Origin: Spirometra erinaceieuropaei
Taxonomy: Eukaryota; Platyhelminthes; Cestoda; Diphyllobothriidea; Diphyllobothriidae
Assembly: GCA_902702965.1 (NCBI GenBank)
Contig: CACRXP010001212.1
Coordinates: 57,421 to 121,420, forward strand
DNA length: 64,000 nucleotides
Direction of reading: 5' to 3'
The notes under the pieces are model-generated. The model saw nothing but the letters and a program-made list of their open reading frames with translations. It was not told where the DNA came from and searched no databases. This document shows positions 11,076 to 23,083 of this stretch, piece after piece. The stretch's first letter is position 1; every line of letters starts with the position of its first letter. The position numbers and the translations under genes are program-made.

Positions 11076-11754
11076 TAGAATAGACTAGGTAAGTAGTGTC
11101 TAAGGCTGCTACGAAGGCACACCTTCCAGGAAGTAGTTCGAAAAAGAAATAGGCATGATAACTGGAACAATAAATACACGCCAGAAATTTCGTTTACGTA
11201 CTTGAACTACCAGCAGATTTAAAATCCGATTGGGGTAGCGAACCTCACGCGGCACATCATGTTAAAGCACATTGGCCTTTCTTACGATTAGTGAGCGAAT
11301 AGAATACTAGGGTTTAACAAACGTTACTCATTATTGATGCCATACTTGGTCAAATAGTATTTTAGTGAATCGTCTTTCTCGGGCCGACGTCTCGATAAAA
11401 CGAACGTGACAAAGAGCACGAAATTCCTGGATACTTCGATAAACAGAGTTTGCAATCCCTCGTACAAAAGCATGCGCATTTAACCACTCTACGGCAGCAC
11501 CAGCAGTAAAAAAACTTTAACGAACCGACGTCTTGGAGGAATAAACCGTCAGGCGCAACACACGGTCGAAACACCCCATTGGGCAATTAAAGGGGACACA
11601 GTCGACTTCGCATATTCATTTATGACTGCACCGTCGTACAGTAAACGGCTGATCGAAGAAACGATATCGCAGAATCGAACGCAGACATAACCGATTGTGT
11701 TTGGCATAGCGGACAATCACTTCTGAGAGCAAGAACCATGCCTCCCAGTAATGC

Positions 11755-12175
11755 GGATTATCCTGACGTACGCGTCGCACACCTAAGGACGGCGGCGAAC
11801 AAGCGACACACCGTCCCTGTCGTGCGGAGTTCATGCCTGACAATGAATCAAAAAACCCGCAGACAAGTCTCGCCAAGCAAGCGCGTGTGCGAGCCAGCAA
11901 CTACCACGCCGCCGAGCTACGTGCGACCGTCAAGAGTCAACATCATGCGAGGTTTTGCACATGCGGACATTCAGGACTGGACCAGTAAGAACACGCGAAC
12001 CAGATGACAATGTCAGAACCCTTGGACACGAAACCACAGGCAGAACGATTGAGAGTTGATGTACGCAGGGTGGCTGTCGCACTAAAGCTGTTCTCTGGTA
12101 TCCTGCCTGTCTTCTATTTCGCACAGAACTGACGTCAAAATATTGTGGGATATAACATGCGGCAACGCACGTGAA
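11755..12175. repeat. Unclassified interspersed repeat, copy 2
   Basis: This is the partner of 5310-5735, ending with a nearly identical stretch (gcctgtcttctatttcgcac). Nothing in the intervening 11080-11754 was recognised. Confidence 0.5.
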
Positions 12176-12235
12176 CACGAAAATGAAAAGATGTGGTTAT
12201 ATAACCGCACCTGCTGGAAAAAATACCGTTCAGAG

Positions 12236-12292
12236 TTAGTGTTAGGGTTAAGGGTTAGGATAAAGGTTATGGTTAGGGTTTATAGACTGGAG
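12236..12292 (+). repeat. Degenerate telomere-like (TTAGGG) tract
   Basis: The tract reads gttagtgttagggttaaggg, then ttaggataaaggttatggtt and agggttt: roughly eight variant units of TTAGGG, the flatworm telomere repeat. It is short and decayed, so it is an interstitial trace rather than a chromosome end. Confidence 0.6.
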
Positions 12293-12375
12293 ACTGATTT
12301 GGGTGTCAGTCAGCAGCCTTCGAAGCCACGACGCTTAACGCAACGTGATTGACTCAGGCTCTAGTCACCCCTGCA

Positions 12376-12788
12376 TCATGAGCAACATGGAAACGGAGTC
12401 CACACGCTCACTTCTGACATCGAGGGAGCGGGAAGTAGATGCACCCGGTGGCTGATGATGATGCGCGATGAGCTGCTGGTGAGAGAGAATGTGATGGTGC
12501 GATACAGCCGGCGGTTGTCTACCGCAGGTTTTCGGGGATGCGCATGTGTCCGACTAGGCCCATACGGTACACGAGAGTGCGGGGACAGTGTGGACAATGG
12601 AGGCGGTTGCGGCGAGTGTAGTTGGGTGCTTCAGGCACTGCTACGCCACTCTCTGTGCGATGGATTTGCAAGAGACCGACCAGGCCGATGCGTGAGGTGA
12701 ATGTGCAAGGACAGTGTTGGCACGAGAAGTCGGCAGTGTCCGTTTTAGTTGCAGACACATAAACACACGAGAGTTCGATGGTGTCCAC
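12376..12788 (-). pseudogene. LINE C-terminal zinc-finger tail
   Basis: The minus-strand frame contains FSCQHCPCTFTSRIGLVG and LHCPHCPRTLVYRMGLVG, two C2H2-like fingers with the RIGLVGH / RMGLVGHM form found at the C-terminus of a common tapeworm LINE polyprotein. The second His is lost in both (GLLQIH, GHMRIP). The upstream endonuclease and RT are not attached, so this is a 5'-truncated copy. It is probably the same LINE type as 3720-5115. Confidence 0.6.
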
Positions 12789-12993
12789 CGTGTGCTCCTC
12801 AGCACGGCGGAGCTGGGACGGTGACTTGTGCGTTTAAAGTGAAATTAGACTTGCACTTCATCAGCCCACTCTCTCCTCCTGCACCACCTGAGCAGGTGTC
12901 AAGACAGAGTCAAGAAGACCAGAGATGGGGAACGACGCATGCAGATGGCTTGGACGGATCCGCACCTAGGCGATCCAGTTCGCACCCCCTGGT
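12745..12993. repeat. Interspersed repeat shared with 50270-50480
   Basis: Blocks such as gatggtgtccaccgtgtgct and ggtgtcaagacagagtcaag recur near 50300 and 50430. The copy is cut by the assembly gap. It overlaps the end of the LINE tail and could be retrotransposon UTR. Confidence 0.45.
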
Positions 12994-13045
12994 NNNNNNN
13001 NNNNNNNNNNNNNNNNNNNNNNNNNNNNNNNNNNNNNNNNNNNNN
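12994..13045. other. Assembly gap (52 N)
   Basis: The sequence is unknown here. Any ORF drawn through it is meaningless. Confidence 1.
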
Positions 13046-13260
13046 ATGGCCAGACTGGTGCTCGAAAGTTGGTCCTCGACTGGTACACTCAACCGAGCTA
13101 TAGATCTACATCTCGCCTACCAGGCGCTTCGTACAAGGCTCGGATCAGTCCGGACAAGACCAGTAAGGCAAGCGAGCACGCGGGACCAGGAGTCAACGCT
13201 CACGGAAAAGAGCAGAATTGGGGGCCAGCGGTCGTGTGACCAAAGCTGAACACTGTCTCA
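13046..13260 (+). pseudogene. PLE C-terminal fragment
   Basis: LVLESWSSTGTLNRAIDLHL followed by AYQALRTRL matches the end of a PLE GIY-YIG domain, where LLEsW..t..siNR.iDL..aY..L is typical; compare 26118-26309 and 37250-37380. The preceding part is lost in the gap. A hammerhead motif lies 280 bp downstream on the same strand, as expected for a PLE 3' end. Confidence 0.55.
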
Positions 13261-13532
13261 CCGATGCGCCCGCGAAGTTGAATGCTGCTCACCTGAACAG
13301 CAACGACCGATCAGTCCACCGGCTGACGTGGGAGAGGCTAAGCGGCACGTTGATTTGACCACAATTACGCCGACCCCAAAGGTCACGCAGGCCTGTCAGC
13401 GGTCAGCCCCTGGGAGGTCTAAGCCAGTCAGCGTCAAACAGGCAGGTCAAAGTTCGTGCGTCCAGCACGGCTATAATACGAGGCAAGCGGCAAGACTGAA
13501 CAACTTAAGACCGGCAAGTGCAACAATTACGC

Positions 13533-13575
13533 TATTCTGATGATGGAAACGAGGAAGTTTCCGAAACGTCAGTTC
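13533..13575 (+). ncRNA. Hammerhead ribozyme motif, class 1-like
   Basis: CTGATGA (13537-13543) is followed by an unpaired T, a 6-bp stem II GGAAAC/GTTTCC with loop GAGGAA, GAAA (13563-13566), CGT and cleavage-site C at 13570. Stem I is weak: only about three pairs between the preceding TATT and the following AGTT. It lies downstream of a same-strand PLE C-terminal fragment. Confidence 0.5.
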
Positions 13576-13643
13576 GAATACAATATGGTCCATGAATTCG
13601 CCCTCTCTACTTCTTCGTCTTCTTCGGGAGATGATGAACGCGA

Positions 13644-13665
13644 TATATATATATATATATATATA
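13644..13665. repeat. (AT)n microsatellite
   Basis: About eleven AT units. Confidence 0.95.
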
Positions 13666-14149
13666 TCTAAACATATTTTTGGTCATACATTTCTAGGAAA
13701 TATACGTGAGCATACAAAAAAGAGTAAAAAATTGTTGTGAAAATCCTTACGACGTGAGCGGTTAATTCATATTGTCATTGATGCGGACAAAATTGAGGAC
13801 GCCCTTTCAGAATCAGTATCCCGGTGCGACTGAAATACATTGCAATTATAAGCTATAATGAAAAATACTGCATTGCCCCAAAGCGATCCTTCCTCATTGA
13901 AAGGATACTAAGGTCTCGGCTAAAATTTTTTCAGACACGCTACCTACTGAGCATGTTACGCATTAACGTCTGCCCTTTGTTCTATGGGTATCTTTAATTT
14001 ATAATCCCCAGCCGTCTAACAAATAAGAATTCGTCTCTACGTTAGTATATCAACCTCTAGCCTTCAGTCGCGTTTAATTCTCCAATCATTTCCACATCCT
14101 TCTTATTACATCACTTTATTCTATCTTTGAACGATGGAGTGGAAGAGAA

Positions 14150-15260
14150 GAGAGTTTTGTCAACAACACTTTATTTTCCCAGTCAATAAACAGACGGTTT
14201 TAACTCTTCAAGTCTCATTTTGTTTATTTGGTGCCCTGGGCGATCTTAAAGTAGTGTAGATAGTTCTAAAACGCCCCAGCTATAAGATACCAGTGTTAGG
14301 ATGGCTGTTATTTTGACAAATATACCCTTAAAAAATCACGGAATTTCGGCCGACTTAAGGGCTTCACGTGTTCTCAAAGAACCAGTAGAAATTTGACCGT
14401 CGAGTTCGGCTAAGTTCACCGTGTGTCCCAAAGTAGGGTTGACGCATCGACGGATACTTGTGCAGTATCTACCGCATTCACTTTCTCCCAACCTTAGGTT
14501 CGGTATTAAGACATTCCCATTTTTGTGTCTCTATATGGACGAAAACATCCGAGTAGTGCACAGGTTTTTTGGCGGGAAAGCATCGGGAGACGACGCGATA
14601 TTGTCCGAATTCTACAAGAACGGTGGTACCCAGATTGTGGATCAACACAAAACGTTATTTAAGGGGATGCAACAACGAGGAAAAATTCCTGAGTTCTTGG
14701 GGAATGCGACAGGGTACTCAATGAGAACTTGCGCTACAGCACCCGCCGTGCCAAAGCTAATAGGATTTCTGACCTCAAGAAAGACTGCACTGTCAAAGGT
14801 GAATAGAAGACGCACGTTCATCTCCATTTGCGGAAAGCGTGCCGGCAACTGCGAAATAACCACAGCGAAATCTCGCTGCTCAATATCGCGAGGATGAACC
14901 CTGCGCCTAATCTGTCTCAATGGCCACCCTGAACGGGGACTTCTGCCGAAAAGTCACTGTGGGTACCCACGTCACCGCGTAACCACAAACATAATCTTTG
15001 CAAGAGAAGTGTCACAAGACCCCGACGCGCGTCTACACCATTCTACGAGATTTGGCAATACACTTTAGCACGAAGAATCGCGAGCAACAAGGTTTTCCAT
15101 GGCAGATACCGGACGGGAAACCACGCTGTCTTCTTAGAGTAGCTGATGTAGCACTTACACACCTGGGATCCGGGTCAACTCTTTAGCCTTTTACGATGTC
15201 CTGATCCGTTTAGCATAAGGCGTGGACAGACGGACTGTTAAGTTTCGATTATCATTTTGT
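14150..15260 (+). pseudogene. LINE reverse transcriptase remnant, unit 2
   Basis: 14150-14375 matches the start of unit 1. 14530-14720 encodes RFFGGKASGDDAILSEFYKN and VDQHKTLFKGM, matching the RT fragment at 4510-4665. 14830-14905 keeps a relic of the ISLLNIA region in another frame. The endonuclease present in unit 1 (3720-4220) is absent here. Stops and frameshifts make it dead. Confidence 0.65.
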
Positions 15261-15639
15261 ACAATACGGTTTCCTGTCTTGTTGAGTCTGTTTTTCCGCG
15301 CTGTTCATACTGATGAGTACGAAGAGCGTAAGACAGAGGCAGAGCATTCGAATTTAATTTACACGCAATTCGCTGCATCTGCGGGCAAGAGTGTTGTATG
15401 ACACATGGCTTATATCACCGGAAACGATGGTCCATCTGTTAAAATCATAAAGGGCTTTATTGCTTAGTTTAAAATTTGCGGTTGTTTACTGTCCAGCGAT
15501 ACACAGATTGCAGTTAACATGCTTGTTTAAGTGCTTAGCAGCAACAAAGTAGTTTTTATAAGTTATTTCGTTTTTAGCCCAGTTGAAAACATTTATTCTG
15601 CTTAAAAGCGCAGTAAAAATGTTGAGGTATATTGTTTTG

Positions 15640-16060
15640 TTTAAACCACGCTGTTCTGCCTGAAAGCAAAAGCGTTGGCTTTTTCTGGAAAGAACGTCTA
15701 ACAGAACTCTGCGCCAACTTGATTGGATCGAATTCGCAACTTTTTTTGAATCGATTAGCAGATTGCTCTTGCAGTCTGACAAGAATCGAGTCTGTTGTGC
15801 AGTGTGTGACGATAAGGCAGGCGTGTTGGGGAGGCGATTCTGTAGGTTGTTAAATTCTTTTTTGGATATACTTGCACACAGTGTACAATTTTTTTTATTA
15901 TTTTATTTTTTTTTCTGATATGGGTAATCTGAGATTAAGCAATATTTTTAGATCAAAGGATACAATGAGGGGATTTTACTGAATAATATTTACAGACTTA
16001 TTTAGACGTAGACCAATTAGAGGATATTCTGCGTTTAATCTTCTAAGCATCCTCTCTTAT
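15640..16060. repeat. Unit marker block, unit 2
   Basis: Aligned with 6360-6740 and 51640-52060; a shared phrase is agaactctgcgccaacttga, then ttggatcgaat. Non-coding. Confidence 0.6.
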
Positions 16061-16394
16061 TTTGGTTAAGCAAATCACATATAGTTTTATTAACACTTCT
16101 ACCTAAATAATAAACACCTATTTGATTATGGTCAGTGGAACAAGGCATTAGTATATTCGATACTTATGAGATAAAATTAAATGAGGGATAAGAACCATCT
16201 GGATGCGAAGTATTGGGCTACCTAAAATGGTTTTATATCATGAAAATCGGCGTTTGCACTTTACCAAAGGAGACATGCAAAACAGGGTAGTTATTTCAAA
16301 GGAATTTTAAACCATACTTCAAATTGTGCAACAGAACTGATTTTAAAAATGAAAATAAATGAGGAGGAAATTGAAAAACAAATTTATGAGTAAC

Positions 16395-17352
16395 AGTACG
16401 TAAGCTAACTCATGAAATGTCAACCGAAATTCCGAAATTCGCTTTCGTTTCGAAATGATTAATTAAGTAGGTTTGTGAAACTGATCGTCATCCAGCAAAA
16501 TTCTATAATACTCCAGTTACCTGAGGATTCCGACTTTTGAACGATTATCTTTGCTCTTGCATGCAAAAAATCTACTTTGTAAACATGAATGTTTAAGCAG
16601 CATGACCTTTTCTACTTGATTTTCGATGCCCTTAGATATTTAATTATATTACCTGTAAAGCATGCATAAAAGTATTCATTCTTTTATTAACTCGGTGAAA
16701 AAGTACGTCTTCTTCCAACTTGACACTCGAAAGAAGTACATAATTCGGTTTTAGAAAAGTCTCTACTTGTGAGATTGTTTAACACCTTTAACTGGCCGTT
16801 CATAAAACGCCATGTCTCTGCATTTACATGTTGCTTGTAAAGTCCACAATATGGCCAAAAACCCTGCCTCTAATAGCGTAGAGAAATGTGAAGATTGCCG
16901 TACGCTGAAAGTATACGGCTTGTACTTTTAATCGCTGAATGTAAGTATAAGTGCGGGTCGGGTTCAAAATTATTCAAGAATTGAAAACGTTTTAGAAAAC
17001 CGGAATATACCCATCTTTCGAGTATAAGATTGCAAGAAGACGTAATTTCTTCACCGTACTTGAATAAGAATAAATATTTTTATGCATGTTCTTCATGAAT
17101 TATGATTGCATTTGTAAGGGCGTCAAAAGTAAATGAGAAAAATGCATGCTTCTCAAGTTGTCACTTTTGAAAGAGTGTAGTTTTCGCATGCAGCCGAAAA
17201 GAAGTTGGTTCAAAAGCCGACACCCTGTGGTAACTGAATTATTATGGAATTATTTTGCAAAATGACTAGTTCTACAACCCTATTTAGGCAGTCTTTTCGA
17301 AATAAAAACGCATTTCGGAATTTCGGTTGACAATTCATGAGGTGGCCCACCT
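16395..17352. mobile_element. Palindromic MITE, unit 2 copy
   Basis: It begins gctaactcatgaaatgtcaa and ends with the approximate inverse near 17335 (cggttgacaattcatgaggt). The arms are diverged, and the centre keeps a relic of the short palindrome (ccgtacgctgaaagtatacgg, 16898-16918). It occupies the same relative place as 52500-53432 in unit 4, so it inserted before the duplication. Confidence 0.6.
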
Positions 17353-17999
17353 ATTGTGAATTTAATGGACTTTTCCATAGAAGAGCTATTCGAAAACGGA
17401 CGCCATTCATCATGTTCAGCACAGGGCTCGCCATCCGGTACTTGTGGTTAAACAATAAACTGCAAATATTGCGTGAACTTTCTCCAGTGACGCCGGAAGT
17501 GGTACGTAGGCCGTTTTAAAGTATAACAGACTTAAACATATATCGCCAACGTTAGCGTGAACAAATCGTAAAATTTCCTGATTAATCAAAACAAAATCCC
17601 TAAAACAAAAAACCCACCCGAGCGACGTTGCCTTAAGTATTCTAGAAGCGACCATGTTTAATAAGAAGGTACTGTCATATTCGCAATTTTACATTTCCTG
17701 ACGCTTGAAAAATCACCTTTCACTATAGGAGAAGAATTTAGTAAAATGAATATAATGCAAATCGTTTCAATTTGACTAACCACAATTGTGCACAGGACGG
17801 TTCGAAGCATGCAAGGCGAAAGGAAATGACAAATAATAGGTTCAACATATCAGAAATTTTTGGATTGCTCTTTTGCATTTTACACAGTTGAAAGTCTGTC
17901 AAACATACAGACAGACAAGTTTCTATCGAAAATTATCTATGCGAGATCATCTAGCACGAAACCAAGCTTTTGCTTTGTTAAAAATTTCTTCCTCGCCTA

Positions 18000-18188
18000 G
18001 TGTCAATGTCCTATAACATGTGCAAAAAGATTTTAGAGGGGGTTGACGTACGAGCTATTGGTAGGGATAAAATCGAATGGAAGCCATATTCAAAGAGGCT
18101 GGCTGTTGTCTCAAATATCAGACTACGGTTAAAGGCATTATCAGATTCACACTCCTCTAGAGCGATACACACGGGCATTGTTGCATAA
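18000..18188 (+). pseudogene. Death-domain-like ORF, frameshifted copy
   Basis: VDVRAIGRDKIEWKPYSKRL and then SDSHSSRAIHTGIVA-stop correspond residue by residue to 54050-54218. The N-terminal part (RNQAFALLKIS, about 17960-17995) is in another frame because of an extra base near 18000. The pattern D-x-x-DWk-x-la-x-xL ... sp-x-aI-x-d-I resembles half of a death domain, such as that of UNC5 netrin receptors. It may be a decayed exon. Confidence 0.35.
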
Positions 18189-19439
18189 AATTACGGTGAG
18201 CTATTCTCACCGAACACCTCGCTGATGATTGTGTCCGTGATTAGCTGGTAGACTGGCTGTTCTCCGAATTTAGCAACCATTCTAACCACTAACCGTCAAC
18301 GGTTCCTAAAGGTTGCCGTCGACACATTGTGCTCTTCCGGGAAGTTCATTTCACACATCATTAAAAATTTGTCGCAGAGTGACCTTTCTTATTTTTTTGT
18401 CAAGGAACTAAGAGGACAACCCTAACGCTCTCATTTTCCTTATAATTTCTTATTCGAGTTCTGAGGGAAATTGTTTTCATCGCACGACTTGACAAAGAAA
18501 AGCGAGAGTACATAGCGGGTACACAATATATGTCACACAAGTTTAGTACCGTGTTGGCGAAGGCCAAACTCTGAGTTAAAATGAATCGTTCTTCAGTAAG
18601 TGGCTCTCTGGTCCTCACATTTATTCAATAAACACAAAACATTATACCAAATGCATGGGGTAATTGTCACTAAAGTTTAAATTCCTAGATTTATTCAGTT
18701 AAAGCACCTCTTGGAAATGCGTAAAGGGAGGTTGGCTTACTGTTAGAATTATCATTCCTATATTTTTAGCAATAGGCCTCCATTCACGGTGGACAGAAGG
18801 GGCTGTGCACATCGGACAACGGCGGACGGTGACTTATAAGAACAAATAATTCGTTCACGGAAAAATTGACATAGTTTATTTGTTTTGCCTACGTATACTT
18901 GTCTATTTAATTAATGAACCATTTGTTCATTGTTTTAAGCGCATGTTGGCCTCGCATATTAAGTCAGACCGCATGTGCACGCCAACAGTGACGCAAATAC
19001 AATTGCATGATTAAGTGAAACTGCACTGTTTCCAGTGCCTTGGTCGTTCTGATAATTCTACCAGCATAATGGAGCTCGGTTTTAAAATTACATGGCATCT
19101 CTTACAGGTCTGGGCTATTCCGCGGGTATTATTAAAGTTTACTTTATTTAAAGAAGACACCAATTTGTCCGCCTTTTACTGCGTAAGATATAAATCGCCC
19201 TCCACATATCACCGCTAACATTTACAAGTATCAGATATATAAAAAACAAGCGTTTATTGAATGTTTTGTCATAAACGCTGACCGATGTTGTTGCAAGACA
19301 ACCAAAATATGTGACTTACGAACGAAACAGGCTTTAGACTCACTTCATATCGAGAGGCTACTCAGAGACATAATTTTTTGTCCATGTATTATCGTCTCTA
19401 CGGAGATACCAGCAGCAACCACGTCTTTGTTTCAGGGCA

Positions 19440-19751
19440 ATGTCGTGTGACAGTTCTTGCTTTGCTCTGGTCATCGGAGTGTTGCTGTGGACTTGCGCAT
19501 ATATCGGCATGATTGTGGGCATCATTGGGGTTGCCGTCTTGATAATTAATGGGTCCGAAGTGGAGGGGTAAGCACTTCTATCTGTTAACTATTTTTTACA
19601 TTTTTGCAGTTTGATGGAATTTTTTTTGGCCATCCTAGGCACTGGCGCATTGATTGTCTTTGTGAGTGCAATTGCTGTCGCCGTTGTTATTTGCTCGGCA
19701 ATTGCTGCAAATGACGATGATGACAGTGCGAATGAAGAGACGAACGCGTAG
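19440..19751 (+). CDS. Small two-pass membrane protein, exons 1-2 (unit 2)
   Basis: An acceptor (tttgtttcag, ending 19435) lies four bases before ATG 19440 and could be a trans- or cis-splice site. Exon 1 is 19440-19567 (MSCDSSCFALVIGVLLW, then the first membrane span to VAVLIINGSEVEG). The intron is only 42 nt (19568-19609, gtaagc...gcag, phase 2). Exon 2 from 19610 holds a second span (FLAILGTGALIVFVSAIAVA) and an acidic tail NDDDDSANEETNA, ending at TAG 19749-19751; 89 aa in all. Unit 4 (55667-55969) has identical exon lengths. After the TAG the frame stays open to a donor CAG|gttaat at 19770 in phase 0, matching the acceptor phase of the exon at 23084. The function is unknown; Cys-rich N-terminus and two spans are what is seen. 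Confidence 0.65.
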
Positions 19752-20660
19752 TCGGAAATACGAAACCAGGTTAATTTTGACTATATTTTTGATTTTAATT
19801 ATGAAATACGATTATTATTTTCTGGCTAATGTAACTCCGTAAACAATCTTGGGCTATTTCGTTGGTTGTAGTCATAGACTGCGATTATTTTTCTCCAACC
19901 AGTCTAATTTTTTAAATACTTCGAGGCTACTTAATTGATCTTTCTATGGGAATGCAACAATTTTCATCCAACCAGGCAAAATCATTAGGCATTTTCAGGC
20001 GTTCTACGGGACAAAAGGCCGCTAAAAATCCCCAACTTTAATAAAATTAAGAAGACTGGCCGACAAAGTCGTGTCAGTAGACTACAGTGAAATGTTAACT
20101 TGTACACGGAACGCCTGTCGATGATGAGAAATATGATTAAAGTTGCTTTTGAAAGCGCAGGTGGGATGACAGCGCAAAATGCGCGGACAACAATATGTAC
20201 TAAGTCGACCCTTCATCGTGGTAAGTGCGGAGACTGAATGAGCTTCACTCGCGCTCACAAGACCGGCTTTCGAAACCTGATCGCGGCCGCTTCAACTGTT
20301 GTTGATAATCGAAGGCCCACATACCGTTACATAGATGCCAACTCGTATGACCAATATAACCTGCTCCACAGGAACAAGTGAAGCGATGGATTAACGCTTG
20401 GTTGGCCGGAGTTGGCAGCCTATTTTTACCTTATTTGCGTAAGCATAAAATAATATTCGAACTCTTTTTTCCTGGGAAGGTCCGTAAAGCAGTTTGATCA
20501 AGGCATCTTTTCAGTTCACTCGCGGCATATCCTTCAATGGGAACTTAAAGTAACCAAGTTTTCTTTCCAGCAGTCTGTGTGGTAGGTTTTACCGGTCGTT
20601 TGATAACATTCTTTCTAATAAAACTGGCAGCATACCAGTTTTCACGAAACAGGTGATGGA

Positions 20661-21260
20661 CCCGGTTAGATCGCAGTTGGTAGCCAGGAATGGGGAGGCA
20701 GACGGCGGGGTCCCTGTCTTACGGCAATGGCGGGAAACGGGGTTATATGGGTGGGGTAAGTGGAAGTGCTGCTGGACGAATGCTGGAGTTTCAGGGAAAA
20801 ATAAATTGAACGAAAAAATTGTTGGTAAGCTTTAGTAAGGCAGAGGAATGGCGGAAAGTAAAAAAATCCCTTGAAAAACAGCACAACCTGCGCAAAATGA
20901 AAGAGGTAAATAGCGATAGGATAACCCTAACCTTAATTTTTAACTATTAATCCTTAACCGGCAGCCCTAACCCTGAAGCCGTACCCCAACCCTAAAGCCA
21001 AACCATAATCATAAACCTAAACCCTAACCCTATCACTGAAGCCGGACCCTAAAACGCAAACCCTAGTCATAAAACGTAACCTAAGCCTAACCGTAACACT
21101 TGCTTAACCCAGTAGCCTGGCCGAAACGGCCGATCTACCTCACGCGGTAGAAGCACACCTACTTATAACCAGCTCCCTAGGCAAGGTAAGCACACCCACT
21201 GATAACAAGTACGTCGGCAGTATCAACGTACAGTGCCTGGCTACCAAACGCGATCTGACC
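20661..21260. mobile_element. 600-bp TIR element with telomere-like interior
   Basis: Terminal inverted repeats are 20664-20688 and 21236-21260; 22 of 25 positions match. The inner ends read ttggtagccagg and cctggctaccaa. ATGGA occurs directly outside both ends (20656-20660 and 21261-21265), and the unit 4 paralogue at 57668 has a single copy (caggctatggatcc) with no insert. This makes it a transposed element with a 5-bp target duplication. No transposase is encoded. The interior carries CCCTAA-like repeats (20921-21110). The superfamily is not recognised. Confidence 0.7.
20921..21110 (-). repeat. Degenerate CCCTAA telomere-like repeats
   Basis: About 190 bp of variant CCCTAA / CCTTAA / CCCTGA units (for example ataaacctaaaccctaaccc, near 21010). 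They sit wholly inside the TIR element, which suggests the element carries them rather than a chromosome end having been captured. Confidence 0.65.
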
Positions 21261-22429
21261 ATGGATCCTTCTGGGCTTTTCCCAGATGCTGTCTATCGAG
21301 CAACTTTTCTATTCCCTTTCGCCAAACAACGAGATAGATTCATTTTTTATTGGAGGTTTCTAAATCTGCCGTCTATCTGTCTTTCGAGCATTTTTTAGCT
21401 CTTTGCATCAATCGCTGATCTAGATTAAAATTTAGTTGGAGGGGTACGAATCTGCCGACGTTCTTGAGTTCTCAAGACTTAGTTTTTTCTGATAGACTCT
21501 TCTGGGAGCCCAATGCAGACTGGACGTGAGCCGGTGCGGTTTCAGTTATTTTTTAGCCTCTATCCTTATACCACACAAAGAGGACATGTGTTAAGTATTC
21601 TTACCACAAATGACGGAAACGGGTGTTTTAACAGTGTCAAACTTCAAAGAATTGCGGAGAACAAGCAAACAAGCCATCGAGTTGTTTAATTGGTGCATTG
21701 GCTACTGGGCATTTTTCCACTGATGACCAAACAGGACGGTAAATAGAGATAAACTCAACTGATTACGCAACACGCGATCTAGCTTCCCTTTGAAATATGA
21801 TTTAAACACTACCAAAGTGAATGCGTGCAGTTTAATATGCTCCATCACTGTGGATGCGGTAAAATCAGTACTTCGTGTGATAAATTGTGATTGGCAATAC
21901 CAGAGTACAAACTGACATTTGCATTTGTGTCTAGGGGAGCTGCTGTATTATAACAAAGACGGCTAAGTCTCTCTTTCCGGATATTGCACAAAATATTTGC
22001 AGTACACAAAGTATTTGTCATCTTTGTTCAAGAGGACGGATATAGTGTCTCGTTTTCAAAGTAAAATCATCAACAATTTATAGCTATCTCGCTTCCCGAT
22101 TTGTCATGTCTTCAGAGGTATGAATGATGTTCAGGATAGTTTGTTGTTCATCTAAACGGTATATCTTTTATAAAAATCTGTAATTCGTAAGATTTAAGCA
22201 GTAAACGTCACGGTATTTTCAGTAAAGCCTCATTTTTGAGAGGATATTTTAACATAACAAACAAGATGTGTACAAAATACCTGGACGAATAAGGTTACTT
22301 TACATTGGAAATTCCATTTAATGAGTAAAGATCCTTGAAATTTGCGTTGCCGGGACACTGGTTTCCCGACGAGCAATAGATATACAGAAACTATGCTGCT
22401 GATACAAGCAAAAACGCGAGTTCCACGTA

Positions 22430-22690
22430 GAAGTTGAAAGGAAGAAGAAGAAGCTGTCGCTGGAGCGAGGGCTTTATTTGCCTGACGTTTCGGATTCACG
22501 CCTGAGACCATCATCAGAGACAGTGGCAGAAACGGGTGACTCGGACTCAGGAAGTTGCAGCGTTTATAGGATGCAGTCGCCATGCTACCCCATACCTATA
22601 ATAATTAACCGCGCTCCACCTAATAAAGAACTGTTGACCGCTTATTGCTTGATGCCTTGTTCCAGCAATCGCTTCTTCTGCTTACAAACC
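22430..22690 (-). repeat. Solo PLE terminal repeat, class 1
   Basis: It carries the class 1 blocks in order: gaagaagaagaagctgtcgc, the hammerhead, the tttataggatgcagtcgc phrase and ttgttccagcaatcgcttct. No PLE coding sequence is attached. Unit 4 lacks the corresponding stretch. Confidence 0.6.
22479..22523 (-). ncRNA. Hammerhead ribozyme motif, class 1
   Basis: On the minus strand: TGTCT, CTGATGA, T, then a damaged stem II (GGTCTC...GTGAATCC), GAAA, CGT, C, AGGCA. Core bases and stem I (5 bp including one G-T pair) are kept. Stem II pairs for only about two bases, so activity is doubtful. Confidence 0.5.
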
Positions 22691-23083
22691 ATACAAATTC
22701 TTGCAAGGGTCAATACACGCATGATACCTGTTCCAATGTTGATCCAGAAAACTGAAACGTCAAAATTTTTTGCTCCTCGAAATGACTTTGATGAAATAGC
22801 TCCTACATAGTGCGATTGGTAAGATCGCAGTCGTTCGCTAAAATGTCCGGATACACTTTAGTTTGAATGACAATATGCAGAATATGTCACTTTATCCATT
22901 TGGTTTGTAGCTCAACATTCCATTTTAATAAGAATTACGTGGTAATTTACCCGTGCACATTGTAGCTTTAATACTTACATTTTGATTTGCGTACCGCTTG
23001 TAGCTTACGTGTGCACCGCATTTTGAAACGAGCACTTGATTTTAGCTTTTACATTTTAACTCTACATTTGGGTCTAATTGCAG

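Larger units (their letters stand above)
20190..21560 (-). pseudogene. PLE family A remnant, split by a TIR element
   Basis: 20200-20652 (for example tatgaccaatataacctgct, 20357) and 21261-21500 match 56400-57900 of unit 4, where the sequence is continuous through this point. The matches correspond on the minus strand to the GIY-YIG and linker parts of PLE family A, with frames destroyed. The insertion at 20661-21260 divides it. Confidence 0.55.
19752..23083 (+). other. Intron 2 (or downstream region) of the unit 2 gene
   Basis: A stretch of about 3.3 kb lies between the donor-like site at 19770 and the acceptor-like site at 23083 (aattgcag). It contains PLE family A remnants, the 600-bp TIR element and a solo class 1 PLE terminal repeat. 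The equivalent in unit 4 is 55988-58718. Confidence 0.4.

Noticed and set aside
20921..21110. Chromosome end or recent telomere fusion
   Set aside because: The repeats are degenerate and lie inside a TIR-bounded insert with a target duplication.
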